DNA from: DAISJI01 sp964559835
GTDB taxonomy: Bacteria; Acidobacteriota; Terriglobia; Terriglobales; Acidobacteriaceae
DNA length: 64,000 nucleotides
Direction of reading: 5' to 3'
NCBI GenBank assembly: GCA_964559835.1
Contig: CAZLJE010000001.1
Location: forward strand, 219,705-283,704
Part shown: in pieces, positions 34,230 through 43,265 of the stretch
How the letters are laid out: each line of letters starts with the position of its first letter
How positions within the stretch are numbered: position 1 is the first letter of the stretch
Position numbers and translations under genes: made by a program
The notes under the pieces: generated by a model
Seen by the model: the letters and a program-made list of their open reading frames with translations, nothing else
What the model was told of the DNA's origin: nothing
Databases searched by the model: none

Positions 34230-34934
34230 ATGAGCGTTTCGGATCAGGTGAATCGATTTCGGACGTATTACGGCCGGCACGGGTTCGGCGCCGCACTGAA
34301 ACGCGCATGTGTGCACCTGATGCGATCGGTTTTTCCCGGCCGGATGGTAGTGTTTTACTGCGATTTGGATCCCGAGCAATTGCCGGCTCCGATCGTGCCA
34401 CCGTCGATCCATCTGCAACGGGTGTGTGTTGAGTCTGGGTTGCCCGCCGCCGACGTGGAGCGCATGACCGCATTGTGGGATCCGGACGCGGGCAAGCGAC
34501 GCATCCGGGAGCGTTTCAAAAAAGGCGCGTCGCTTTGGCTGCTCCGGTCATCGCTGAACGGAGAAATTGCTGGGTACGGGTGGTCGCTCAAGGGCGCCAC
34601 GGTGGAACCATATTTTTTCCCGCTCGCAAGCACGGATGTGCACCTGTTCGACTTTCACGTTTATGAGGAGTATCGCGGCCAGGGACTTAATCCCCTCCTG
34701 GTCGGGCACATCTTGAGCAGCGTCGCGAAAGAAACCGCGGGCCGCGCCTTTATCGAGTGCGCCGAGTGGAACCAGTCGCAACGGGCTTCCCTCAAGAAAA
34801 CACCGTTCCGACACTTGGGATTGGTGAAAACGACCGCCTGCTTTCGTCGCGTGTTCAGCTGTTGGACGGAAGATCCAATCGTACAAATCTCGAACAGACA
34901 CAGGAACGGCCAAGCGACTGACGCGAGCGCGTAA
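34230..34934 (+). CDS. GNAT-family acetyltransferase
   Basis: 234 aa from the ATG at 34230. The acetyl-CoA loop motif (motif A) is EEYRGQGLNPLL. The N-terminal ~90 residues (RFRTYYGRHGFGAALKRACV) are not part of the GNAT fold and resemble those found in EPS-cluster acetyltransferases. It probably acetylates an amino-sugar or hydroxyl in the EPS. It is eight bases after the glycosyltransferase gene. Confidence 0.8.
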   Translation: MSVSDQVNRFRTYYGRHGFGAALKRACVHLMRSVFPGRMVVFYCDLDPEQLPAPIVPPSIHLQRVCVESGLPAADVERMTALWDPDAGKRRIRERFKKGASLWLLRSSLNGEIAGYGWSLKGATVEPYFFPLASTDVHLFDFHVYEEYRGQGLNPLLVGHILSSVAKETAGRAFIECAEWNQSQRASLKKTPFRHLGLVKTTACFRRVFSCWTEDPIVQISNRHRNGQATDASA

Positions 34935-35101
34935 GGCACCCGCACGCTTTTAACTGAAAAGTTGTACCAAATACCCTATTGACCTGTGGAACTCAAAAGC
35001 CAACAATTACGACATACTCCCCCTGATCTTTCGGCCAGTAGCGGCTCCGAGCAACATACTATATGCTTGCCCGTGAATTACTTACAAATGGGAGAGTCTC
35101 G

Positions 35102-36880
35102 ATGTCGAAGGCGCTGGGGAGTGTTTTCGTCTTTTTCCTGATTGTGTGCGGCCTTAGCTCGCAGGTGTTCGCTCAGACGTATTACGTCGCGGCCAATGGT
35201 TCGGACGCGAACGCCGGCACATCGAAAACTGCCCCATGGCAGCACGCTCCCGGCATGCCGAACTGCACGAGTGCCTGCGGCGTAAAGCAGTCGGCCGGCA
35301 TCAACCCTGGTGATCAGTTCATTTTTCGAGGTGGCGACACCTGGCACTTCGGGAACCCGGCGGCGAGCCCATACACAGGCGGCGCCTGGGGAATCCCGTG
35401 GCCCTCGAATCACTCCAACAACACGTGCATCTACGGCTCAACCTCGACATGTGCGTATTACGGGGTCGACCAGACGTGGTACTCGGGAACATCATGGACC
35501 CGTCCAATCATGACGGGGGACAACCCGACGTCGGGATCACCAGTCGCAGCTTGTCAATACGCCGTACCTGGAAGCTCGGGTCCATACCTCGGCATGATCC
35601 GTCCGGCGATCGGCTCGATTTTCGACAACTTCGAAATCACCGGCTATTGTGTCGATACGACTGCGAATTTTTTGATTAACCCGATCGCGAGCAATCGTGA
35701 AACTGCATTCATTACCAACACTTACATCCACGGTTGGTCGATTACGAACGCCACCTATGCATTGTCGAGCATGGTGTGCACTCTGATCGGCGGCAACTCC
35801 AATGGATTGCTCGTCATGCATCACAACGTTATCGACGGTTCTGACTCCAAAGCAAACACCTGCGCTTGGGGCACATTTCCCAGCTTCTATCATTTTTTCA
35901 GCAATTATGTCGGATATACAACGCAAGGTGTTGGGCAGGCCTGTCACAATATTCACGACAATATCTTCGAGGTGTTCGACAATCCGTTGACTGACTCGTC
36001 TACAGCAAAAACTCACGGCAATGTGTTGGAATGCAACACGGATTTGGCCGGCAATCCTCCAGCACCCAATCCGCAGAACACGCCCAATGTTTTCTATAAC
36101 AATATTGTTCGGCATGCGACGACGAACTTCAGCTTGGCGGGGCAAGTGGCGTTGTGGCACGCGCCTAGATACATGGATGAGTATTGGTTTAACAACGTCA
36201 TGTACGACTTGGGCAATAACGGAAACTTTTGGGCTGTTTGCTGGCCGGCTGCCGGATTGGAGACCACGGCGCAGTGTGCGGGCGCTGCCGGTACGAACGT
36301 CAACTATCCTGGAAAAATCAGGATGTTCAACAATACCCTGGCTGACGGCCTACAACCCTGCAGCCTGCCCGGTTCAAACGCGCTAGAAGCCTACAACGAG
36401 CACTTAATCAACACACCGTTTTACCCGACGGGCAATTGCTTCACGGCAGCTGATACGTCCAACGTTAAGATGACAGACGCGGTCGCGGTCAGTCTCGGAT
36501 TCGGAACGTACTCGGGCCTCATTAACAAGCAGCAAGCAAGCACAATAAATTGCGCGAACGAAATTACGCAGCCATGTGTGCCTACCGTCAACACTAGTCC
36601 CACGATCGGGGTTGGTTTGAACCTGCAAAACTACTGCACCTTACTTGCTGGCTACACTCAGGAACCCGCCATTAGCGTAGACGCCGCAAATGCGTGCAAA
36701 TACGGCACGACTGACGCTTGTACGTACAACAAGATCACACACACCATGCAGTGTCCCGGACAAACTGCCGTTCCTCGACCCACAGGGACAATTGCATGGG
36801 ACGCCGGGGCGTATCTATTTTCGGCCGTCAGAACCCAGACAGTACAGCCTCCCAGCAATTTGACAGTAGTTACCCAGTAA
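35102..36880 (+). CDS. secreted right-handed beta-helix-like protein
   Basis: 592 aa from the ATG at 35102 (MSKALGSVFVFFLIVCGLSS), chosen for the GGGAGAG site upstream; 35063 is less likely. Signal peptide 1-25 (FAQ-TYY). Near the N-terminus YYVAANGSDANAGTSKTAPW is the usual opening of parallel beta-helix (pectate-lyase-like) proteins. Later repeats such as MHHNVIDGSD and CHNIHDNIFEV fit stacked helix rungs. It has about 20 Cys, unusual here, and ends PPSNLTVVTQ, the beginning of a truncated FN3-like linker. It may degrade or bind the EPS made by the operon; no catalytic residues can be assigned. Confidence 0.72.
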   Translation: MSKALGSVFVFFLIVCGLSSQVFAQTYYVAANGSDANAGTSKTAPWQHAPGMPNCTSACGVKQSAGINPGDQFIFRGGDTWHFGNPAASPYTGGAWGIPWPSNHSNNTCIYGSTSTCAYYGVDQTWYSGTSWTRPIMTGDNPTSGSPVAACQYAVPGSSGPYLGMIRPAIGSIFDNFEITGYCVDTTANFLINPIASNRETAFITNTYIHGWSITNATYALSSMVCTLIGGNSNGLLVMHHNVIDGSDSKANTCAWGTFPSFYHFFSNYVGYTTQGVGQACHNIHDNIFEVFDNPLTDSSTAKTHGNVLECNTDLAGNPPAPNPQNTPNVFYNNIVRHATTNFSLAGQVALWHAPRYMDEYWFNNVMYDLGNNGNFWAVCWPAAGLETTAQCAGAAGTNVNYPGKIRMFNNTLADGLQPCSLPGSNALEAYNEHLINTPFYPTGNCFTAADTSNVKMTDAVAVSLGFGTYSGLINKQQASTINCANEITQPCVPTVNTSPTIGVGLNLQNYCTLLAGYTQEPAISVDAANACKYGTTDACTYNKITHTMQCPGQTAVPRPTGTIAWDAGAYLFSAVRTQTVQPPSNLTVVTQ

Positions 36881-36918
36881 TAGCCGCGGACTTACAGTTC
36901 GATACACGGAATTCAGAC

Positions 36919-37875
36919 GTGAAGACGAGTGTGCTCATTCCGGCGTATAACTGCTCAAAGACGATCGAGGCCACGTTGGACTCGGTGCTGGGGCAGAGTG
37001 TAGTCCCGGATGAAGTGATCGTGCTCGACGACGGAAGTACGGACGATACGTTTTCCATACTTCAGCGTTATCAGTCCAGGATCACCGCAATTCGCCAGCC
37101 GAACGGGGGCGTCGCGAAAGCGCGCAACATCCTCTGCAAGCGGGCGATAGGAGACTTGCTGGCGTTTCTCGATTCCGATGACCAGTGGCATCCAAAGTAC
37201 CTCGAAACGCAATGCAAGACCTTCGAGATGTATCCGGAGGCAGCAGGATGTTTCACCGGCCATGTGAATTTCAAGGGGACCGATTCGTACGATTGGGCTG
37301 CGGCGCCGGTGGATGCCACAGCCGCACCCTATCTGATACAGCCGCTTGTTTTTCTTAAAGAATACAACCGCAACACAGGCATGTTTGCTTCCATGAGCTA
37401 TTTCTGCTTGCCGAGAAATGTCGTCGCAAGTCTCGGGGACGAGCCTTTCCACGAACAACTCTCGGGGGTGGAGGATTCGTTCTTGTGTACGACCTTACCG
37501 CTCCTTGGACGGCCCGTGGCATACGTCCCAACACCTCTTGCAGCGTACCGTTTCACAGATAATTCATTGTCAACGAATCGAGTGAAGGCATTCGCAGCGT
37601 GGGTCAACGTGTTCCGCTTCCTGGAAGACCGGTATAGAACAGTAAGCGAACCGGGTCTTCGAGCTGCCTTCAAGGCCGCGTACGCTTCGAAGAGACGCGC
37701 GTACGCTAAGATTCTGATGGGAGCGGGCAACCGGACCCAGGCACGGCAACAGCTTTGGCAATCCGTGACGAATTCTCTACAACCAGGATCGATTCTGAAA
37801 TCGCTGCTGCTTCTCTGTTCGACTTACGCGCCCCGCGTTCTCCAGCCGGAATGGCCCTCAGCGACGCGGCGTTAG
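36919..37875 (+). CDS. glycosyltransferase family 2
   Basis: 318 aa from the GTG at 36919 (VKTSVLIPAYNCSKTIEATL); earlier codons of the same frame overlap the beta-helix gene. GT-A core with VIVLDDGSTDDT, QPNGGVAKARN and the D-x-D motif FLDSDDQWHPKYL. It adds a sugar to the lipid-linked repeat unit. The ribosome binding site is weak, and the start is the least certain of the glycosyltransferases. Confidence 0.85.
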   Translation: MKTSVLIPAYNCSKTIEATLDSVLGQSVVPDEVIVLDDGSTDDTFSILQRYQSRITAIRQPNGGVAKARNILCKRAIGDLLAFLDSDDQWHPKYLETQCKTFEMYPEAAGCFTGHVNFKGTDSYDWAAAPVDATAAPYLIQPLVFLKEYNRNTGMFASMSYFCLPRNVVASLGDEPFHEQLSGVEDSFLCTTLPLLGRPVAYVPTPLAAYRFTDNSLSTNRVKAFAAWVNVFRFLEDRYRTVSEPGLRAAFKAAYASKRRAYAKILMGAGNRTQARQQLWQSVTNSLQPGSILKSLLLLCSTYAPRVLQPEWPSATRR

Positions 37876-37953
37876 ATCGAACTAGCGCCAATACCGATCT
37901 TCCGATCACAATCAATCTGCGGGTCAATCGAGCGACTCATCGCTCGCCGACAC

Positions 37954-39315
37954 ATGGAACCGGAAAACATTAGATTCGGGGGTGGCGCGGCGGACACAAT
38001 GCTGCATCCGCTGGTAGCTTTGTGTTTACTCATTGCGATTGCTCTGATTTTCGTACTGCCTCGAAGACAAGCGATCATTCCCTTGCTACTCGGGACGTTT
38101 CTTGTTCCGCTTGGCCAAGTCATCGTAGTGGCTGGTATCCATTTTCCTGTCCTTCGAGTGTTGATCCTGTGTGCATTCCTTCGCCGCAGCGCCGACAAGA
38201 AGAGCGATGCTGCAGCCGACAAAATGGACCCGATCGGCAAGGCGGCGACGTGGTGGATCGTTCTCACATCGGTGTTTTTCGCGTTTCAGTGGATGGAAGC
38301 GGGCGCTTTCATCAAGACGGCCGGTTCATTGATCGATAGCCTGGCAGGGTACTGGGCGGTCCGGTATTTCATCCGCGAGCGGGACGACGTCGTCGTGGCG
38401 ATCAAGACGCTTGCTTATATCGCGATCGTCTCGGCGCCCTGCATGATCGCCGAACACCTGCTGCACTTCAACGTCTTCTCCATCCTGGGCGGTGTGCCCG
38501 CAGTTCCAGCAATGCGCGACGGCGGGATTCGGGCGCAGGCGGCATTCGCCATATACCTGGACGCGGGTGTGTTCGGGGGGATGCTGATCCCGCTTTTCAT
38601 ATGGCTATGGTCGGCCAAATACCGGGCCGCCGCCTGCATGGGCCTGATGGGTGCGACCGTGATGGTGTTGACATCGAACTCCAGCACACCGGTGCTGAGC
38701 TATGTCAGCGGACTATTTGCGCTCTTCTGCTGGCCGCTGCGGACGCGCATGCGGGCGATCCGCTGGGCGTTCGTGCTGATACTGGTTGCGCTGCACCTGG
38801 TGATGAACGGCCCGGTTTGGGCCCTGATCGCGCGCGTGGACGTCGTCGGCTCTTCCAGCGGCTGGCACCGCTACGCGCTGGTGGACAATTTCATCCGGCA
38901 CTTCAGCAGCTGGTGGCTGATCGGCTACAAGGACTTTAGCAACTGGGGCTGGGACATGTGGGACCTCTGCAACGAATACGTCTCCATGGGTCTTTGTGGA
39001 GGATTAGCCGGATTCGTGGCGTTCATCCTCGTTATTTCCAGAAGTTTTGGCGGCCTTGGCACGGCGCGCAAATTGGTATCCGGCAACCGCAAGGAGGAAT
39101 GGTTCCTGTGGTGCCTGGGCGCGTGCCTTTTCTCGAACGTCGTCGGATTTTTCGGAATAGCGTACGCGGCCCAAATGAATATCGTGTTTTTTACACTTCT
39201 GGCCGCCATCTCAGTAGCGATCGCGGACGCCAAGCCAAAGCAGGCGCCGGTAAGTGCTTCCGACGACGCTGAAGAGTTCACGCACCCTCCGCTCTCATAC
39301 GTCGAGACAACGTAG
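37954..39315 (+). CDS. O-antigen ligase/polymerase-like membrane protein (Wzy)
   Basis: 453 aa with about 10-12 predicted membrane helices spread through the protein (for example LHPLVALCLLIAIALIFVL and AFVLILVALHLVMN). A large soluble loop lies around residues 295-335 (RVDVVGSSSGWHRYALVDNF), where Wzy/WaaL proteins have their periplasmic active loop. Likely the EPS polymerase that joins repeat units. The start is at 37954 or the ATG at 37999; the former has a poor ribosome binding site. Confidence 0.8.
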   Translation: MEPENIRFGGGAADTMLHPLVALCLLIAIALIFVLPRRQAIIPLLLGTFLVPLGQVIVVAGIHFPVLRVLILCAFLRRSADKKSDAAADKMDPIGKAATWWIVLTSVFFAFQWMEAGAFIKTAGSLIDSLAGYWAVRYFIRERDDVVVAIKTLAYIAIVSAPCMIAEHLLHFNVFSILGGVPAVPAMRDGGIRAQAAFAIYLDAGVFGGMLIPLFIWLWSAKYRAAACMGLMGATVMVLTSNSSTPVLSYVSGLFALFCWPLRTRMRAIRWAFVLILVALHLVMNGPVWALIARVDVVGSSSGWHRYALVDNFIRHFSSWWLIGYKDFSNWGWDMWDLCNEYVSMGLCGGLAGFVAFILVISRSFGGLGTARKLVSGNRKEEWFLWCLGACLFSNVVGFFGIAYAAQMNIVFFTLLAAISVAIADAKPKQAPVSASDDAEEFTHPPLSYVETT

Positions 39316-39370
39316 GAAAGTTCCTCACGAGACAGGCCACGCAAAAGCAGTCATCATCCGGAGCGTCCAT

Positions 39371-40597
39371 TTGCATACAAAGTCTGCGATAACGGAAGTC
39401 GAGCCAGTCCGGTCGGACAATACTCGCGTCCGAGTGCTGTACAGCTTTCCTCTCCGGCTAGGTGCCGACCGCATATGCTACACGGCTTGGCAACAGGTAA
39501 ACGGCCTCGCGGGAGCCGGAGCCGATCTGCTTGTCTGCCCGGCGTCTTTAGGCAGGCCCGTACCGAACGGAGTGAGAGTCTCGCCGACCCTAGCGCTCGG
39601 TAAGCTTCGCGTGCCCTACCGCATCGTAGGGAACATGCGAGCCGCCGCGCTGCACGACCGGATCGTGGCGAGACGGATAGAAAAACTCGCCGGGCACATC
39701 GATATCGTCCACACTTGGCCGTTGGGAGCTCTCGAAACCCTGAAAACAGCCGCCAGGCTAGGTATACCCACCGTAATGGAAAGGCCGAATGCCAATACCA
39801 GGTTCGCGTATGAGGTCGTACGGGACGAATGCAACCGGCTTGGTGTGACGCTACCGCCGGACCACGAGCACGCTTACAATGAAGAGAAGCTTCGGATGGA
39901 GGAAGAGGAATACAGTTTAGCGACCCGACTCCTCTGCCCGTCGGAATTTGTCGTGAAGACATTTCGCGACAAAGGTTATCCTCAAGAACAACTGATCCGG
40001 CACTTCTATGGATACGATGAGAAGACATACTATCCAGGCAGGGAAAGCCGGGATTCTAACCATGGATTGACCATGTTATTCGTGGGCGTATGTGCAGTCA
40101 GGAAAGGGCTGCACTTCGCTCTCGATGCATGGCTCCGTTCGCCCGCGTCAAAGGATGGAACATTTCTGATCGCGGGCGAATTCCTGCCGGCATATCAGGA
40201 AAAGCTGGCGCCGATGCTCGCGCATCCAAGCGTAAAAGTGCTTGGCCACCGCAACGACGTGCCGGAGCTAATGCGCAAAAGCGACATTCTCGTTTTGCCA
40301 AGTATCGAGGAAGGTTTTGGGCTGGTTATCACCGAGGCGATGGCCAGTGGCTGTGTACCGCTGGCTTCGGATGCGTGCACTGAGTTATGCAGCCACATGA
40401 AAACCGGCCTGATGCACCAGATCGGGGATGTCAAAGCCCTGACGCAGCAAATCACAATGTTGCACGAAGACCGCTCGTTATTGGCAAAGCTGCGGGAGAA
40501 CGGTTTAGCAATGGCGCCGCAGATCACCTGGGCAGCAGCCGGTGTAAAACTACTCGATGTATATCGAGAAACAATCGCGGGTCACGTTCGGAAGTAA
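39371..40597 (+). CDS. glycosyltransferase family 4
   Basis: About 408 aa from the TTG at 39371, which has GGAG upstream. An ATG at 39254 overlaps the polymerase gene by 62 bases and gives an Arg/Ser/Thr-rich start with no family likeness. GT-B fold: VRVLYSFPLRLGADRICYTA near the start, LLFVGVCAVRKGLHFALDAW-like glycine/lysine segment, and the E-x7-E motif in EEGFGLVITEAMASG near the C-terminus. It transfers a sugar with retention of configuration. Lies between the polymerase and flippase genes. Confidence 0.85.
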   Translation: MHTKSAITEVEPVRSDNTRVRVLYSFPLRLGADRICYTAWQQVNGLAGAGADLLVCPASLGRPVPNGVRVSPTLALGKLRVPYRIVGNMRAAALHDRIVARRIEKLAGHIDIVHTWPLGALETLKTAARLGIPTVMERPNANTRFAYEVVRDECNRLGVTLPPDHEHAYNEEKLRMEEEEYSLATRLLCPSEFVVKTFRDKGYPQEQLIRHFYGYDEKTYYPGRESRDSNHGLTMLFVGVCAVRKGLHFALDAWLRSPASKDGTFLIAGEFLPAYQEKLAPMLAHPSVKVLGHRNDVPELMRKSDILVLPSIEEGFGLVITEAMASGCVPLASDACTELCSHMKTGLMHQIGDVKALTQQITMLHEDRSLLAKLRENGLAMAPQITWAAAGVKLLDVYRETIAGHVRK

Positions 40598-40700
40598 CTC
40601 TACCTAGTCTACAGTTCGCGCTAAACCGTATCAACGCAATCTTCATACAACCAGTTTCACTGTCGTGTTATCCACTGAGTGGAGAGGATCAGGTATCTAG

Positions 40701-42305
40701 GTGAGTACAGCATCTGAGCATCCTATGACCAACGATCTCGCCGCACAACCGAAGAGTTCGGTCGCAGCGAGCATAGGGCGCAATACGCTCTTCGGATTCG
40801 TGTCTCAGTTTGCTCAGATGGCAACGCGGCTGGTCACTGTTCCGATCGTCATACATCATTTAGGGATTGGAGGGTATGGGATTTGGAATGTGATCATGAT
40901 GACCGCAACGTATATGAGGTTTGGGAGCGTCGGTTTGAAGCACGCTTACCAAAAGTACGTTGCCGAGTCTACTGGAACCGGAGACTACGATCACGCGGCA
41001 AAACTGTTAAGCACGGGCAGCGCCGTCATGCTGGCACTATCGGTAGCCGCGCTGATCCCGATGATTCTTTTCTCGCGTCGATTAGCGATCATGGGAGGAG
41101 TACCCGCTGAATTTGTGAGGTCTTCTGCCGGCGCCATTTCATTGCTCGCGGTAATCATGGTGCTGTCGAATGTCGGCGCATCCTATGAGGCGATGGTCAT
41201 GGGCGGGCATCGAATTGACATCGTGCGAAAGATGACGACGGTCCTCGCAGTTGCTGAAGCTGTTGCAATCGTACTTGTACTCCGACTAGGTCTCGGTTTA
41301 CTTGCGATGGCTGCCATAATGGGGACCTCCGAACTGATATACGTCGTTGCGTGTTATGTTGCGTCGCACCAAGTTGTCCCGCAGATCCGGCTAGGCATCC
41401 GATGGGTCACAAAGTCTGTCCTCTATGAATTAGTTCGTTTTGCAGGCAGCTACCAACTCGTAAACCTGCTGGAGGTCCTGTACGTATCGATTGTTCCGTT
41501 TGCACTTTTGAAGGCATTCGGTGCCGACTCGGCGGGAGTCTATGCCGTGGTGACCCGCGTCGTTACATCGGCGAGTGTTCTCCTCGACGCATTCCTGCCG
41601 CCGATCCTTTCAGGCGGGACACTGGTGTACGTGTCCGGCTCCGAGGAGCGAATGCAAAGGCTCCTCACGAAGGCATTCAAAGTTACTCTTGGCCTGGTGC
41701 TTCTGCCATTGGGATTCATATCCGTTTTCGGCCCCACCCTGGCGTTCGCATGGACTGGGACAACGGATTCCCGCTTCCGTATCGCATTCTGGCTTGTGTG
41801 TCTGACCGCCTTGTTCCGTGGATTCTCGCTCCTCGCTCTGGTTCTATACCGTGTATCCGGCAAGGCGCTTCTGGATAATGTTCGTCAGGTAATCAGGATT
41901 GCAATTATTTTTGGAATAGCGCTGTTTGCGGAAAAACTCGGGTTCCAAGGGGTGCTCGCGGGCTTAGCTATCGCAGAGTTTGTCGGGATGATCTTCATGG
42001 TGTTTGCGCTCACACGGACATTTAATAGCTTTACCATGCGATTGCTCTTACCGGACACGGTTCGCCTAGTGAGCGCGTCCACGTTGATCTTCACTGCTGG
42101 CGCCCTTGCGTCTTACGTGCCGATGCCGGCCGGCTTGGGCGCCCGGACATATGCGATCCTGAAAATCGTCGAGATCATGGCTGGCTGCGCGCTTGTCGCC
42201 TGGCCTGCATTGCGCGGCACTGGATCCGTAACGGCCGACGAACGCCGTGCGCTTTTCAGCGGATTGATTCCGGGCCAGAAGAAGCGCACAGCATCACCGG
42301 CGTAG
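40701..42305 (+). CDS. Wzx-type lipid-linked oligosaccharide flippase
   Basis: 534 aa; GTG at 40701, with an ATG at 40725 as alternative. About 12-14 membrane helices in a MATE/Wzx pattern, with the opening SIGRNTLFGFVSQFAQMATR. It should flip the finished lipid-linked repeat unit to the periplasm for polymerisation by the protein at 37954. Together with the priming transferase this makes a Wzx/Wzy-type pathway. It has a 103-base gap before it that shows no gene. Confidence 0.88.
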   Translation: MSTASEHPMTNDLAAQPKSSVAASIGRNTLFGFVSQFAQMATRLVTVPIVIHHLGIGGYGIWNVIMMTATYMRFGSVGLKHAYQKYVAESTGTGDYDHAAKLLSTGSAVMLALSVAALIPMILFSRRLAIMGGVPAEFVRSSAGAISLLAVIMVLSNVGASYEAMVMGGHRIDIVRKMTTVLAVAEAVAIVLVLRLGLGLLAMAAIMGTSELIYVVACYVASHQVVPQIRLGIRWVTKSVLYELVRFAGSYQLVNLLEVLYVSIVPFALLKAFGADSAGVYAVVTRVVTSASVLLDAFLPPILSGGTLVYVSGSEERMQRLLTKAFKVTLGLVLLPLGFISVFGPTLAFAWTGTTDSRFRIAFWLVCLTALFRGFSLLALVLYRVSGKALLDNVRQVIRIAIIFGIALFAEKLGFQGVLAGLAIAEFVGMIFMVFALTRTFNSFTMRLLLPDTVRLVSASTLIFTAGALASYVPMPAGLGARTYAILKIVEIMAGCALVAWPALRGTGSVTADERRALFSGLIPGQKKRTASPA

Positions 42306-42322
42306 GCGGAAGGGAATTAGCA

Positions 42323-42970
42323 ATGCTGAATCGAATGTCCGAGGACCCGGTTAGTCTTGTGGCGAACGCCGCGAACAGGTTGAATACCGCATGGTTAAGA
42401 AGCACGTATCCGTTCCAGGAATTCGGTAAGCATGTATCGATCCACCGATCATGTGAAATAACGCGACCGTGCGCAAACTTCATCCGCGTCCAAGACGACG
42501 TATTCGTTGGTCCCGAAGTATGGATGAACGTTATCTTCAGACTCGATGAGACCGAGGCGAAAATCGTACTCGGGCGCGGTTCGTCAATCGGCCGTCGAAG
42601 CATGATTTCAGCCAAGAATTACATTGAGATCGGAACGAACGTATTATTCGCACCAGGCGTCCTTCTCATGGATCACAACCATGAATATTCGGATCCAACG
42701 GCTCCAATCCTTGCACAAGGAATGACCGACGGCGGTCGTATCGTCGTCGGCAAGAATTGCTGGCTCGGGTATGGATCCGTAATATTTTGTGCTAAAGGGG
42801 AACTCACCATCGGCGAGAACAGCATTATTGGCGCCAACAGCGTTGTGACAAAGAGCGTCCCTCCTCGCAGTATCGTAGCCGGGAATCCTGCGAAAGTAAT
42901 CAAGGCGTATGACCCCGGTTCGGAGGTGTGGCGCCGCGTTACAGAACGCGAAGGGTCGCTTACGACTTAG
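42323..42970 (+). CDS. left-handed beta-helix acyltransferase
   Basis: 215 aa. Hexapeptide-repeat acetyltransferase: VFVGPEVWMNVIF, IVLGRGSSIGRRSMI, IEIGTNVLFAPGVLLMDHNH, and the terminal TIGENSIIGANSVVTKSVPP with IVAGNPAKVIKAYD. The catalytic His of the family is probably in LLMDHNHEYSD. It acetylates or otherwise acylates an EPS sugar. It is the last gene of the EPS run, 17 bases after the flippase gene; a terminator follows. Confidence 0.87.
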   Translation: MLNRMSEDPVSLVANAANRLNTAWLRSTYPFQEFGKHVSIHRSCEITRPCANFIRVQDDVFVGPEVWMNVIFRLDETEAKIVLGRGSSIGRRSMISAKNYIEIGTNVLFAPGVLLMDHNHEYSDPTAPILAQGMTDGGRIVVGKNCWLGYGSVIFCAKGELTIGENSIIGANSVVTKSVPPRSIVAGNPAKVIKAYDPGSEVWRRVTEREGSLTT

Positions 42971-43113
42971 TGGAACTGTGTTGCCGTGGGCGCGCGACAA
43001 TCGCTGACAGCTTTTTGCCGGCCGAATGATGCGGAGGCTGTGCTGGTGCAGTTCTAGATTGGATACGCTGATATGTGAAGAAAGAGGAGCGTGGAGTTTA
43101 AATTAATCTCGTG

Positions 43114-43143
43114 ATAAAGGCCGCCATTTGGGCGGCCTTTGTT
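43114..43143 (+). terminator. intrinsic terminator closing the EPS operon
   Basis: The stem AAAGGCCGCC/GGCGGCCTTT with a five-base loop is followed by GTTATTT. It lies about 145 bases after the last EPS gene. The rest of 42971-43265 shows no gene. Confidence 0.9.
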
Positions 43144-43265
43144 ATTTCTGGAAAAAAGGTATTTGCGAGGAGCATCAGCCACTCAAGACTGTTATCGCCT
43201 ACTCAGTTGTCAACCATACAGCAGTGATGCGTTACCTCTTCACGAAATGGCGAAGCGCTTCCTCT

